DNA of 64,000 bases from an uncultured Christensenella sp. (GCA_910584295.1 CAJTYR010000005.1:31478-95477), one strand, 5' to 3'. Positions 17,101 through 25,870 are shown, numbered from the stretch's first letter. A program made the numbers and translations. The notes: a model not told the origin generated them from the letters alone.

Positions 17101-18586
17101 TGGAAAAACTGGTGGCACAGTTTATGCCATGTGGGAAAACAATGAGGAACAATACACCGCTTCCTACACCCATAATGGCAAGACACAAGAATATAGAAAA
17201 GGACAAATCCTTACAATTGACGGAAAGTATGAAATCACACTTTATGACGAAATAGGAAATTTCACAACTGTAAATTTTGAAATAGACAAATCCATTGACT
17301 TTACAATTGCAGATGTCAACGGAAACACTTATTCACTTGAAGAAATAAAAACTATCAACTTTGATATTAGACTTATAGATAACGAGCCACTTACAATTTC
17401 CATGACAAAAGACAAAGAAAATTTTGAATATGAGTTTGGACTTATGATAACCGAAGAAGGTTTTTATGAAGTTAGACTTATTGATGAGTTTAACAACTCA
17501 ATCTTCTTCTCTTTCACGATTGACAAAACGCCGCCCGTTGCAACCTTATATGGCGTAGCCGAATATGGCAAAACAAATAAAAGTGCATGGGTGACTTCAA
17601 TGGAAACAAACCTTATTTGTTGGTATCTTGTGAATGACGAATATAAAGACGTCTATCGTCTTGGACAAGAACTTACTGAAAGCGGAAAATATTTAGTTTG
17701 CATATCAGACCAAGCAAGAAATCTCACAACCTTTGAATTTGAAATAGATCGTTCTATTGCCTATGATATAAACACTTATCGAGGCGGAATTTCAAATGGT
17801 GGTGTTAGACTTATTGCTTATGAAAACTTGAAAATTTATATGACAAAAAACAGTCAACTTTTTGAATATAACTTTGAACAAATTTTGAATGACGAAGGCG
17901 AATATTCTTACACGATTTTTGATGATTTAGGAAACAAAGAAATTGGCTTCTTCACAATCATCAATAAGAAAAAACAAAACTTAAACCATGTTCTGCAAGA
18001 GGATATACAAGTCAAAAACATAACAAAGAATGATGAGAATTTTGAATATGAAGTTGCAAACAGAAAACTTTATCTTCACGATGAAGGCACCTATAAAGTT
18101 TTGATTTTGGATAACAAAACAAACAAAGAATATTCATTTGAAATCACAATTGACACCACCCCACCAACACTTGAAATTGTAGGTGTGGAAAATGGTGGAA
18201 AAACAAAAAAGGTTGTCACACTTAAAAATGTTTCCGAAACGCCTTATGAACTTATCATCCATGTTGACGGTGTGAAGTTTGAATACAAACTTGGAGACGA
18301 AATTGAAAAGTGTGGAAAATTTGAAATCACTTTACTTGACGAAGCAGGCAACAAAACAACCTATTCTTTTGAACGCGAATATTCACTTAATGCAGCAAGC
18401 ATTGGTGTTATTGCGGGCTTTGGAGTGCTTGTCATATTGTTGATTATATTGCTTATAAAATCAAGACATCACTATTATAAAGATGAAGTTTTGGAAGAAA
18501 TCACAGAAACAACCATTGAAGAAGATGTTATCTCTGAAAATGATGAAAATGACGACGAAAACGCCCAAATTGATGAAAATCAATAG
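14138..18586 (+). CDS. Large element-encoded surface protein with Ig-like repeats
   Basis: The protein has 1482 residues from the ATG at 14138, which overlaps the coupling-protein stop (ATGA). There is a signal peptide (about 5-35, ending near TADA). The C-terminal third has several copies of a domain about 80-90 residues long, marked by (V/E)NGGKT-like turns, for example VENGGKTGG and VEYGKTN-like variants, and by closing strands such as FEIDKS or TIDTTPPT, resembling bacterial Ig-like/cadherin-type modules. A C-terminal membrane helix (IGVIAGFGVLVILLIILLI) and an acidic tail inside the cell anchor it. No LPxTG is seen. Lying between coupling protein and pilin, it may mediate mating contact; an adhesin or exclusion role is inference. 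Confidence 0.8.
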   Translation: MTTKLKHSFIALLCIVFCILPATILSINFMPTQTADAVVIGPIVMPDDIVNPGIGTDYDKPVAKEWSNSTGVPAAKPNADGSLKSYSSLYVKNDKFFKVYSPDRRYGSVVMYFKVVRTDKRPIYDDDGILDVSWNTAVAADEVVDYAANLYIKTQMAYYTWNGFCGTVLYDKFESGSFPLRWNTGNTVNESVIFIMPDENLNNYGAGPYKNNGINPGYDYFKLTNIHRFDTPMFSVSLKGKGYWENCFWGGCFDYVSFDDNMTGYISRANRNWSNTLKANTNKGFYKGQTAYYSPKAFTVVASNLNNFVKVNGVQATPKTGTDVVPFKDGHHISVSNEGITTIEIENGAENVYTPYYCFVDTKLPDVSYSYHNANATELRRVGSITTTASGAKQQSIFEGVFRDQVQVNFGTAENESPETATYKFNGKTYNLTSGTWLSQEGRYEVTVTDLAGNKTISTFDIDCSYPTANLDRMSNDKSLKVSRWWLVNVPTGYKDAGSYSFGILDFAKDFAMQAERNTHVTSYHLDNIDDFVNTHLVASGNTVKLGDYWYYKSINNPELFVYYFDENSLNVAIEFYSKDFISQEQKYKINSTFSPNNYGTHIDDSMYSNIIFKNLMSAYYVNNFAFKSEDINESYKVYYDFAEDDIADWKELQYNKTFASQANTHGLYMIKEVDFAGHESCYFVFLDLQAPMLDIEATIYGKDKTISQTISVNDIPENHELIFYYETFKITNVIEDDRWWIMEVKDPKGQIARYTYLDELPNFDGYAPGEYTITVADRLSNVFTFKVCLLGKAPEATFTDINAKMQLRIDIKCSEDYNYVADLKIYRNDVCLNSQLGYDEFPDDDTNSLIYINADNLSYLFNKGGTYVVEITDNFGRVVSYEYKFEKDLPTGTLIGVEHNGKTNSEVKFIYNTDKFYVAIENNGKVFSPEELADKNLTTLTFSPNENSIDNFVIKLIDRSDNENYNVYAFTIKTTKPILNLFGVENGGKTGGTVYAMWENNEEQYTASYTHNGKTQEYRKGQILTIDGKYEITLYDEIGNFTTVNFEIDKSIDFTIADVNGNTYSLEEIKTINFDIRLIDNEPLTISMTKDKENFEYEFGLMITEEGFYEVRLIDEFNNSIFFSFTIDKTPPVATLYGVAEYGKTNKSAWVTSMETNLICWYLVNDEYKDVYRLGQELTESGKYLVCISDQARNLTTFEFEIDRSIAYDINTYRGGISNGGVRLIAYENLKIYMTKNSQLFEYNFEQILNDEGEYSYTIFDDLGNKEIGFFTIINKKKQNLNHVLQEDIQVKNITKNDENFEYEVANRKLYLHDEGTYKVLILDNKTNKEYSFEITIDTTPPTLEIVGVENGGKTKKVVTLKNVSETPYELIIHVDGVKFEYKLGDEIEKCGKFEITLLDEAGNKTTYSFEREYSLNAASIGVIAGFGVLVILLIILLIKSRHHYYKDEVLEEITETTIEEDVISENDENDDENAQIDENQ

Positions 18587-18614
18587 GGATTTTATATAAA
18601 TTTATAGCAAGCAG

Positions 18615-18765
18615 GATAAGAGATAGCCTCAAAATCGCAAACTCAACGCCTACAAGCCCCTAAAATAAAGGGGTTTGGCTGATTCAGCCTTAAAGGTGGG
18701 CTGATGCGATTTTGACTCATCTCTCTTACGCTAAGCAAGTGTGAAACCCACTTCTTTTTTTATTG
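18615..18765 (+). ncRNA. Compact structured RNA element upstream of the pilin gene
   Basis: The 236-bp gap between the surface protein and the pilin gene holds nested complementary segments. P0 is 18617-18623 with 18722-18728 (7 bp). P1 is 18629-18639 with 18705-18715 (11 perfect bp). P2 is GCCTAC 18648-18653 with GTGGGC 18696-18701. Inside are hairpin P3 (18654-18660 with 18670-18676) and hairpin P4 (GGCTG/CAGCC, 18677-18689). A weak hairpin (AAGTG/CACTT) with seven Ts follows (about 18736-18760). This could be a riboswitch or attenuator for the channel operon or a processed small RNA. It matches no class I can name. Confidence 0.7.
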
Positions 18766-18822
18766 AAATATAGAGCAAAGCATAGAACACAAAACAAATA
18801 AAAATTGGAGGAATTTTAAAAA

Positions 18823-19113
18823 ATGAGCATGTTAGCTGCAATTGATTTCAACCCGGTTTTAGCACCTGTGTTGGAAGTTTTAAACGCGATCCTTTGGCCA
18901 GCAATTGGACTTGTCGGATCAATTGGAATGATTTACTGTATTATTCTTGGTGTGAAAGTTGCCAAGGCGGATGAAGCGGGCTCGCGAGAAAAAGCCAAGA
19001 AAGATTTGATTGGCGCAATCATTGGATTTGTCGTCATCTTTGTATTGATATTGGCACTCAAAATCGCTATGCCTATCTTGCAAGATTGGGTAAGCACACA
19101 AATTCAAGCATAA
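18823..19113 (+). CDS. Pilin-like conjugal transfer protein (VirB2/TrbC-like)
   Basis: The protein has 96 residues with two hydrophobic helices (about 22-45 and 68-88) separated by a short charged loop (KADEAGSREKAKKDL), the layout of VirB2/TrbC pilins and of the Mbov_0395-type pilin-like proteins of Gram-positive and mycoplasma ICEs. GGAGG precedes the ATG. It is first of the channel-gene run 18823-23663, downstream of the structured RNA. It probably forms the extracellular or transmembrane part of the conjugation channel. Confidence 0.8.
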   Translation: MSMLAAIDFNPVLAPVLEVLNAILWPAIGLVGSIGMIYCIILGVKVAKADEAGSREKAKKDLIGAIIGFVVIFVLILALKIAMPILQDWVSTQIQA

Positions 19114-19132
19114 CAAAAAAGGAAATTAAAAT

Positions 19133-19666
19133 ATGAAAAATCTATCAACAAAAACAAAGATTTTGATTGGTGCAGGTATTGTGCTTGCAATCTTCATTAT
19201 CTTTCTTTTCATCTTGGCAGGAAGCTCTGGACAGAGTAAAATCCCAAATGAAGAAGAACTTAAACAAGACATCACTGGCATTACTTGCGAAACTGAAACA
19301 CAGGGAAATTTTGATTATGACCTTTCTCTCATAACAAATGAAACTGATTTTGACACACAAATTTCAAGCAGAAAATATACAAAAATTGTCATCAATCAAA
19401 CAAAAGATTTGAAGAGTTTGGGTGTCGGTTTTGCAGTCAAATCTGACAGCAGCACAATCATCACTTTCACGCTTATGAAGAATGATGAAATCTTAAAATC
19501 TGACACTCTCACTTTGGAAAGCGGACAAACCGCAACAGCAAATTTGAGTTTGGAAAATCCAACTGAAATTTCAGCTTCTGACAAATTCTATATTGATGTC
19601 ACACTTTCAGAAGATACAACTTTTGCAGTTGACACATTCTTATTCTTTATGGAAGTTGAGGCTTAA
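19133..19666 (+). CDS. Membrane-anchored extracellular protein of the transfer operon
   Basis: The protein has 177 residues. One N-terminal membrane helix (about 10-29) is followed by an external domain rich in Ser, Thr and beta-strand patterns. A lipobox cysteine is absent. It lies between pilin and VirB6-like genes, 3 bp before the latter, so it is part of the channel operon. Its topology (single helix plus small external domain) is that of VirB8-like proteins, but I see no sequence signature to confirm that. Confidence 0.6.
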   Translation: MKNLSTKTKILIGAGIVLAIFIIFLFILAGSSGQSKIPNEEELKQDITGITCETETQGNFDYDLSLITNETDFDTQISSRKYTKIVINQTKDLKSLGVGFAVKSDSSTIITFTLMKNDEILKSDTLTLESGQTATANLSLENPTEISASDKFYIDVTLSEDTTFAVDTFLFFMEVEA

Positions 19667-19669
19667 AAT

Positions 19670-21073
19670 ATGGATTGGATGACTAACTGGATTTTTGAAC
19701 TTTTTTACAGTTTGCAAAAATCAATTTGTTATGTCATTGATTTCATACGAGAGATTTTCTATACACTTGCAGGATTAAAGCCTGTCACAATAGACGGAGA
19801 ACAAACTGATTTACTATCCCACTTTATTCTTTCTGATACTGTCAAAACAACTTTCTTTTATATCTTCTTAATTGCTGTCATATTGCTTGTTGTGTTTGTG
19901 CTTATTGCAATCATACGAAGTGAATACGCCAATGGAGAAAACAAAAAATCAAAAGCAATGATTTTGGGCAAAGCTTTTCAAAGTTTTGCAATCTTTCTTA
20001 TGGTGCCTTTCATTTTGATTGCAGGCATAACCCTTACAAATGTTGTTATGGGCGCGATCAACCAAAGCATGAATCCTTTTGTTTTGGAAACTGGTGGCAC
20101 AGCAAGCATTGGCGGACAAATTCTTGTCACAAGCGGACAGCATGCGTATATCGGAGACGAAAGCATAAGAAGTGAAATTGAAAGAATGTTTTTGACTGGT
20201 GAACTTAATTACTTTGATATGGGTGTTGTCAGTCAGTATTACAATTTGAGAAACTTGGATTTCCTTATTGGAATCTTTGGCTCTATTGTGATTATGGTGA
20301 TGTTTGTAATGAGTGCAGTCACTTTCATACAAAGAATATTTGACATTGTTCTTTTGTATATCATCTCGCCTGTGAGTGTAAGCACAATCCCTGTTGATGA
20401 CGGAGCAAGATTTAAAATCTGGCGTGACATGACAATATCAAAAGTTTTGGGTGCTTATGGAATTATTTTGTCAATGAACTTGTTTTTCATTATCATTCCA
20501 CAAGTCTCATCAATCGTGTTCTTTGACAACGCCTTTAAGAATGGAATTGTAAAAATCCTGTTCCTTATTGGCGGAGCATTTGCAGTCACAAAAGCAAATC
20601 TTGTCATCGCCCAACTCACTGGAAATCAGGCAGGACAAAATGAAACTCAGCAACTTTTTAGAAATATGCAAACTGGCGGACATATTGTGAAAGCAACTTT
20701 GGGTGCTGGTGCTGCTGCCACAGGTGCGATTTTAGGTGGAAAGAAATTCACTGACACAAGAAAAACAACACACTCATCTATGGCAGGACTTAAAAAATCA
20801 TTTACAGACAACCCAAGCAAACAATATATCAATAAAGCCGCAGAGCCAAGTAAACTTGCCAAATATGGCGGAATGGGCACAAGAATTGCAACCATGCCTA
20901 TTGGTATGATGAAAGACTTGGCAACCGGTGGACTTGTTGGTGTTGGCAAAAACTTTATTCCAAGAGTTAGAAACATTGCACATGGTGACAGTTTTGTCAA
21001 TCATGCACAAAGTAAATCAGTTTTAAATAAGGAGCCAGATAATGCGAATAATACCGCGAAACACGAAGGTTAA
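19670..21073 (+). CDS. VirB6/TrbL-like polytopic channel protein
   Basis: The protein has 467 residues with about six to seven hydrophobic helices in the first 330, including a conserved-looking FVMSAVTFIQRIFDIVLLYI and SPVSVSTIPVDDG, as in the transmembrane channel proteins of Gram-positive ICEs (Mbov_0396-like). The C-terminal 130 residues are soluble, basic and glycine-rich. It probably forms the inner-membrane part of the conjugation channel with VirB4. The end overlaps the VirB4 gene by 32 bp, indicating coupled translation. Confidence 0.8.
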   Translation: MDWMTNWIFELFYSLQKSICYVIDFIREIFYTLAGLKPVTIDGEQTDLLSHFILSDTVKTTFFYIFLIAVILLVVFVLIAIIRSEYANGENKKSKAMILGKAFQSFAIFLMVPFILIAGITLTNVVMGAINQSMNPFVLETGGTASIGGQILVTSGQHAYIGDESIRSEIERMFLTGELNYFDMGVVSQYYNLRNLDFLIGIFGSIVIMVMFVMSAVTFIQRIFDIVLLYIISPVSVSTIPVDDGARFKIWRDMTISKVLGAYGIILSMNLFFIIIPQVSSIVFFDNAFKNGIVKILFLIGGAFAVTKANLVIAQLTGNQAGQNETQQLFRNMQTGGHIVKATLGAGAAATGAILGGKKFTDTRKTTHSSMAGLKKSFTDNPSKQYINKAAEPSKLAKYGGMGTRIATMPIGMMKDLATGGLVGVGKNFIPRVRNIAHGDSFVNHAQSKSVLNKEPDNANNTAKHEG

Positions 21074-23663
21074 AATGCAGTTTTATAAAGGCATTGGGAT
21101 TTATGACATCATTCTTGGTGTCATTGCCCTTGCCTTTATAGCTTTGGCTGCTACAAGCAACCTACCAAACAAATATTTTCTTGCAATAGGGATTTTGGTG
21201 ATCGTGGCGCCAATGTATATTCCTATTGGAGATATAAAACTTTATCAAGCACTTGGCTACGCTTTTAAGTTTACAATCGCACAAAAATCATTTAGCATAC
21301 ACAAAAAAGGAAACTCGCACATCAGTGCTGTTGTTCCATATTCAAGCATAAAAGATGATTTGATTTTTCAAAAAGACAACAGTTTGACTGGTGTGATTGA
21401 AGTGAAGCCTATTGAGTTTAACATGCTTAGCATGAATAAACAAAACTATCTTATTGACGGAGTTATTTCAAACACTTTAAAGAATGTCGGCATTATGCAA
21501 GAATACAATTTGATTAAACTTGAAAAGCCAATCATTTTTGACGGATATTTGAAAAATGAACTTACGCGTGTGCAAAAATTGATTGCAGAAAATGAAAACA
21601 ACAATCTTAAAGAAGAAGAATTTAGAAAACGCGTTGAAATCATTGAAGATAGAATAAATGTGATTGACAGCATAAATTCTGATGAGAAAATCTTTGCAAG
21701 TGCTTACTATATTGCAATCCACGACATTGATAAGAAAAGTTTAAACAACTCACTTGAAATCATTGAACAAACGCTGAAGAACAATAACCTTGAAGCAAAA
21801 AGACTTAACAGCAAAGAACTTGCAATCTTTTTGAAATATTCTTATGACAAAGATTTTGATGAGCGAACTTTTGATAACTTTTCAGAGAAAGACTATATCA
21901 AAAATATATATCCTGAAAATGTGCAGTTTAAAGCGCTTTCCACAAAACAGAATGACAAGACTCTAACCCACTTTGTCATCACTGACTATCCGCTTAAAGT
22001 TGAAAATGCTTGGGGTGAAGATTTGTTTGATATTCCAAACACGAAAGTTGTTTTGAAAGCAAAACCTGTTGAGAAGTATAAAGCAATCAAAAGAATTGAC
22101 AATGCAATCAACGAACTTATGTCACAAAGAACGCTTGGAAAGGCAAGCTCACAGATCGACAAGCAAACTCATCTCGAAAGCCTACAAATCCTTTTGGAAG
22201 GCTTGCAGAACGACAATGAAGTGTTTTTCGACACAACACTCATTATAACCGCCTATGATGACGGTAAAGACACAACAAACAAGAAATATGTGCGAAGAAA
22301 ACTGCGAGAGTTAGGCTTCAAATACAGCGAGATGTTTGGCAGACAAATTGAAAGTTATTTTTCAAGCAACATCAACACTTACAACAAAACCAAGATTTCA
22401 CGCGGACTGAACTCATCTGTCATTGCTTCTTCTTTTCCATTTGTAAGCAATGCAATCTTAGACGAAAATGGACTCTTAATCGGCGAGAATAAATTGCCAA
22501 CCTTTGTTGACTTTTTCAGACGAGATGACGAAAGAGTAAACTCAAACACAGTCATCATTGGCAAGTCCGGAAGTGGAAAATCTTACGCAACAAAAATGCT
22601 ACTTGCTAATCTTGCAAGTGACAATGCAAAAGTTTTTATCTTGGATCCAGAAAACGAATATTGCAATCTTGCAAACAATCTTAAAGGAAGAGTTTTGGAT
22701 GTTTCTTCTTCTCGAAATGGAAGAATAAACCCATTTCATATCATTGTCAGTCTTGATGATGAAAATCAAGACGGAAGCAGCAACTCTTTCTATTCACATT
22801 TGCAATTTTTGGAAGAGTTTTTCAGACTTATCTTGCAGGGAATAAATCCAGACAGTTTGGAACTTTTAAACAAAATCATTGTGGAAATTTACAACAAGAA
22901 AGGAATCACTGCAAAAACTGACTTAAACACATTGAAGGCAAAAGATTATCCAATCTTTCAAGACTTGGCAGAAGAAATTGACAGAAGGATTGAAAATGAA
23001 AAAGACGAATACAACTTGTCTTGCTACAAAGTGCTTTCAAACTATATAAGCAAGTTTAGACGCGGTGGCAGAAACTCTGCACTTTGGAATGGATTTACAA
23101 CTTTCAATCCAACTGAAAACTTTGTTTGTTTCAACTTTCAAAAGTTGTTGGCAAACAAAAACAATGTCATTGGAAACGCACAAATGCTGCTTGTTTTGAA
23201 ATGGCTTGACAATGAAGTTATCAAAAACAGGGACTATAACCTACTCAATGGAACTGACCGAAAAATTGTTATTGCAATTGACGAAGCCCATGTCTTTATT
23301 GACGAGAAATTTCCTATCGCGCTTGACTTTATGTATCAACTTGCAAAGCGAATAAGAAAATACAACGGAATGCAAATTGTCATCACTCAAAATGTTAAAG
23401 ACTTTGTTGGCAGTCCAGAGATTGCACGAAAATCATCCGCAATCATCAATGTCAGCCAATATTCCTTTATCTTTTCACTTTCGCCAAACGATATGTCGGA
23501 CCTTTGCACTTTATATGAGAAAGCAGGACAAATCAACGAGAATGAAACAGACAACATTGTCAATTTGCCAAGAGGAAGTGCCTTTTTAATTACAGGCCCA
23601 GCAAATAGAACAAATATAAGAATCGTGGCAACCCCACAAGTAAAACAAATTTTTGAAAATTAG
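21042..23663 (+). CDS. VirB4-type conjugation ATPase
   Basis: The protein has 873 residues. Two N-terminal membrane helices (about 20-60; TrbD/VirB3-like part) are fused to a VirB4 body. Walker A is GKSGSGKSYATKML at about 507-520, DPENEY follows, and Walker B is IAIDEAHVFIDE at about 744-755, with a downstream ITQNVKDF as in the TraC/VirB4 family. It powers substrate transfer and pilus assembly. The start at 21042 has AAGGAG 8 bp upstream although it lies inside the previous gene. Confidence 0.92.
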   Translation: MRIIPRNTKVKMQFYKGIGIYDIILGVIALAFIALAATSNLPNKYFLAIGILVIVAPMYIPIGDIKLYQALGYAFKFTIAQKSFSIHKKGNSHISAVVPYSSIKDDLIFQKDNSLTGVIEVKPIEFNMLSMNKQNYLIDGVISNTLKNVGIMQEYNLIKLEKPIIFDGYLKNELTRVQKLIAENENNNLKEEEFRKRVEIIEDRINVIDSINSDEKIFASAYYIAIHDIDKKSLNNSLEIIEQTLKNNNLEAKRLNSKELAIFLKYSYDKDFDERTFDNFSEKDYIKNIYPENVQFKALSTKQNDKTLTHFVITDYPLKVENAWGEDLFDIPNTKVVLKAKPVEKYKAIKRIDNAINELMSQRTLGKASSQIDKQTHLESLQILLEGLQNDNEVFFDTTLIITAYDDGKDTTNKKYVRRKLRELGFKYSEMFGRQIESYFSSNINTYNKTKISRGLNSSVIASSFPFVSNAILDENGLLIGENKLPTFVDFFRRDDERVNSNTVIIGKSGSGKSYATKMLLANLASDNAKVFILDPENEYCNLANNLKGRVLDVSSSRNGRINPFHIIVSLDDENQDGSSNSFYSHLQFLEEFFRLILQGINPDSLELLNKIIVEIYNKKGITAKTDLNTLKAKDYPIFQDLAEEIDRRIENEKDEYNLSCYKVLSNYISKFRRGGRNSALWNGFTTFNPTENFVCFNFQKLLANKNNVIGNAQMLLVLKWLDNEVIKNRDYNLLNGTDRKIVIAIDEAHVFIDEKFPIALDFMYQLAKRIRKYNGMQIVITQNVKDFVGSPEIARKSSAIINVSQYSFIFSLSPNDMSDLCTLYEKAGQINENETDNIVNLPRGSAFLITGPANRTNIRIVATPQVKQIFEN

Positions 23664-23674
23664 GAGTTATCTAA

Positions 23675-24613
23675 ATGGAAGATAAAAAATTTATGACACT
23701 TGAAGATCTCACAGCACTCTCACAAGAGAAATATATGGAAATCTTAAAGCAAAATCAAATCAAAAACCTGCTTAGAGCCATTGGCTTGTTTCCAGATCAA
23801 ACAATCACAAATGACGTTCTTATTCTTTCTCAAAAGCCAGACGCAATTTGCGTTAAGCGCATGAAAGAATGGAATTTCTACAAAAGAGTGGTTAAGAAAG
23901 CGGAAAAAGCAATCAAAGTTATTTCTCATCATATTGAAAACTTTAATAAGGACTTTGTGGATGAAAAAGGCAATGAATATACACAAGAAATGCCGAAACT
24001 TATTTGTGATGTTGGCTTTGTGTTTGACATCTCTCAAACAAAAGGCAAAGAGTATGAATATCTCAACTCAAACAAAGAAAGCATTGCCGCCCACTTTGAA
24101 ACCGTAAAGAAAGCACTTGAAAGCACTGCAAAAGAATTTACTTTTGAATATCGCAATCAAGAAAGTGCAAGCGAAATTGACTGGGAAAACAAAGTTGTCT
24201 ATGTCAAAGACGGACTTTCTGTTGGTGAAGTCATCAATGAACTCATTGAAGATGTCGCCGCTGTGCTTTTGACAACAAGACACGAAGAAGGCTTGGAAAA
24301 TGTTGATGAGTTTGAAAGAAATGCTGTCATCTATGCAGTAAACTCAAAACTTGGACTTGACTTGCCGGAATTTGATTTTTCAGTTGAACACTTGAACGAT
24401 GAAGGGTTGAACAAACTTAAAGGCAATCTTCAAAAAGTGCGTTCTGTCACAAAACAAATGCTTTCAAATGTTGAAAGTTCAATTGAAAGAGCCATTCGCA
24501 ATCTTGATAAAAAAGTGCAAGAGCAAGAAGAAAACTTGGAACAGACAAAAGAAGAAAAACCAAAAAAGTCGAAAGCAAAAACAAAATCCAAAGAAGCTGA
24601 AAGAGAGGTGTAA
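23675..24613 (+). CDS. ArdC/LtrC-like protein with a degenerate metallopeptidase motif
   Basis: The protein has 312 residues. The middle (DVGFVFDISQTKG near residue 110, then KVVYVKDGLSVGEVINELIEDVAAVLL, then AVIYAVNSKLGLD) follows the layout of ArdC/LtrC-type ssDNA-binding plus ImmA/IrrE-like peptidase proteins of conjugative elements. The zinc motif HExxH, expected in the VINELIEDV segment, reads NELIED, so both histidines are missing and protease activity is unlikely. A lysine/glutamate-rich tail follows (about 280-312). ArdC-like proteins protect incoming single-stranded DNA from restriction, which would suit its place after VirB4. Confidence 0.6.
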   Translation: MEDKKFMTLEDLTALSQEKYMEILKQNQIKNLLRAIGLFPDQTITNDVLILSQKPDAICVKRMKEWNFYKRVVKKAEKAIKVISHHIENFNKDFVDEKGNEYTQEMPKLICDVGFVFDISQTKGKEYEYLNSNKESIAAHFETVKKALESTAKEFTFEYRNQESASEIDWENKVVYVKDGLSVGEVINELIEDVAAVLLTTRHEEGLENVDEFERNAVIYAVNSKLGLDLPEFDFSVEHLNDEGLNKLKGNLQKVRSVTKQMLSNVESSIERAIRNLDKKVQEQEENLEQTKEEKPKKSKAKTKSKEAEREV

Positions 24614-24616
24614 GGT

Positions 24617-24883
24617 ATGCTGAACATTGGTGGAGAACTTGCATTTGTTTTGCAAGACATTGACTACAATTCAAAAAAAGAACTTTTGGATAAACTTCGC
24701 TATATCCGCGAAGAACTTAGAGAATATCCAAAAGAAGAACAAGCAAAACTACGTCCTATTTTGGCTGTTTCAATTCAACAAGCTTTTTATGCAAGTGAAT
24801 GGGAACTTTTGAGATATAAAATTTTCTGCAAATACAGGAGTGAACATGGATACGATAAGACTGTTGGTGAAAGAGCCAAATAA
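24617..24883 (+). CDS. Small hypothetical protein (88 aa)
   Basis: This is a helical, charged protein without recognised domains. GAGGTG lies before the ATG, 3 bp after the previous stop. Its last 38 bases overlap the next gene. The first third (ELAFVLQDIDYNSKKELLDKL) followed by an amphipathic region suggests a small DNA- or protein-binding role, but nothing specific can be said. Confidence 0.6.
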   Translation: MLNIGGELAFVLQDIDYNSKKELLDKLRYIREELREYPKEEQAKLRPILAVSIQQAFYASEWELLRYKIFCKYRSEHGYDKTVGERAK

Positions 24884-25265
24884 AGAGCCTTATATTAAGG
24901 AAGTTGAACACACACTTGAAAATCTACAAAAGATTGTTGGTGGATATATTGAATGTGTTGAAATGCCTATTGGGAAAAACATTGACCTTTTTGTCAATGA
25001 AGAAGGCAAACTTGAAGGCCAAGACGGAAATTTTTGGCTGCCCGAATATGAGGATTGTGTTGTTGGCACCTGCTACATGGTAGGCTACGATCCAGAAAAT
25101 GGTGAAAGCATAAGCATAACAGATAAGCAAATTGCTGACTGCAAAAAATATATCGACTTTTTCAAGATTCCAGAAGGAATGAATTTGTATAGAGATTTTC
25201 CTATTCTCGAAAACTTTATGAAAACACAAGCACAAAAGTTTAAAAAACAAGAATGTGTGATGTAA
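24846..25265 (+). CDS. DUF3846-like protein
   Basis: The start is placed at 24846 because GGAG lies 5 bp upstream; an in-frame GTG at 24840 overlaps that RBS. The 139-residue product begins TIRLLVKEPNKEPYIKEVEH, then LENLQKIVGGYIECV, the pattern of DUF3846 proteins of phages and conjugative elements. Function unknown. The C-terminal half is acidic with a helical end. It belongs to the coupled accessory-gene run 24617-31594. Confidence 0.7.
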   Translation: MDTIRLLVKEPNKEPYIKEVEHTLENLQKIVGGYIECVEMPIGKNIDLFVNEEGKLEGQDGNFWLPEYEDCVVGTCYMVGYDPENGESISITDKQIADCKKYIDFFKIPEGMNLYRDFPILENFMKTQAQKFKKQECVM

Positions 25266-25276
25266 GGAGAATCAAT

Positions 25277-25858
25277 ATGTGGACAATTAAACGCAAAGGT
25301 TATACTTTGGAAATCACACAAGCTGAAATGGCTGATCCAAGAAAATATAATGATATGCTTTTAGGAAAAATGATTTGCTTTCACAGAAGATATAAACTTG
25401 GTGACGATCACGATTTTGATGAGCCTTATCAATTGCAGCAATACTTTGAAAACAACAAACACGATATTTATTGTGTCTTGCCACTTTATCTTTACGATCA
25501 CTCTGGAATAACAATGTCCACTTCCCCATTCAACGATCCATGGGACAGTGGACAAGTTGGATATATCTATTGCACAAAGAAAGATGTTGAAGAAAGTGGA
25601 CTTAATCCAGAGACTGATTATAACGAAGTTGAAGAAATGCTTAAAGAAGAAGTCAAAGAATATGATAAATGGCTAACTGGCGATCCGCCTTACTTTGAAT
25701 ATATAATCACAGACGAAAACGACAACATTGTTGAAAACAGAAGTTTTTTCGCTCTTAATGATTTTAAAGAAATGTTAGACGAAATGAAAAACCAAACAGA
25801 TGAAAAGTTTGGCTTTCTTTTTGACAGACTTTTAAAGCAACAAGAAATGACTATGTAA
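25277..25858 (+). CDS. Element-associated hypothetical protein
   Basis: The protein has 193 residues from an ATG preceded by AAGGAG at 25264; an in-frame ATG at 25253 has no RBS. A central LYLYDHSGITMSTSPFND..SGQVGYIY segment resembles a family widespread in phages and ICEs but without a known function. The protein is acidic and soluble. The C-terminal part (about 145-193) looks helical. The gene ends ATG TAA just before the next RBS. Confidence 0.6.
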   Translation: MWTIKRKGYTLEITQAEMADPRKYNDMLLGKMICFHRRYKLGDDHDFDEPYQLQQYFENNKHDIYCVLPLYLYDHSGITMSTSPFNDPWDSGQVGYIYCTKKDVEESGLNPETDYNEVEEMLKEEVKEYDKWLTGDPPYFEYIITDENDNIVENRSFFALNDFKEMLDEMKNQTDEKFGFLFDRLLKQQEMTM

Positions 25859-25870
25859 AGGAGACCTTTA

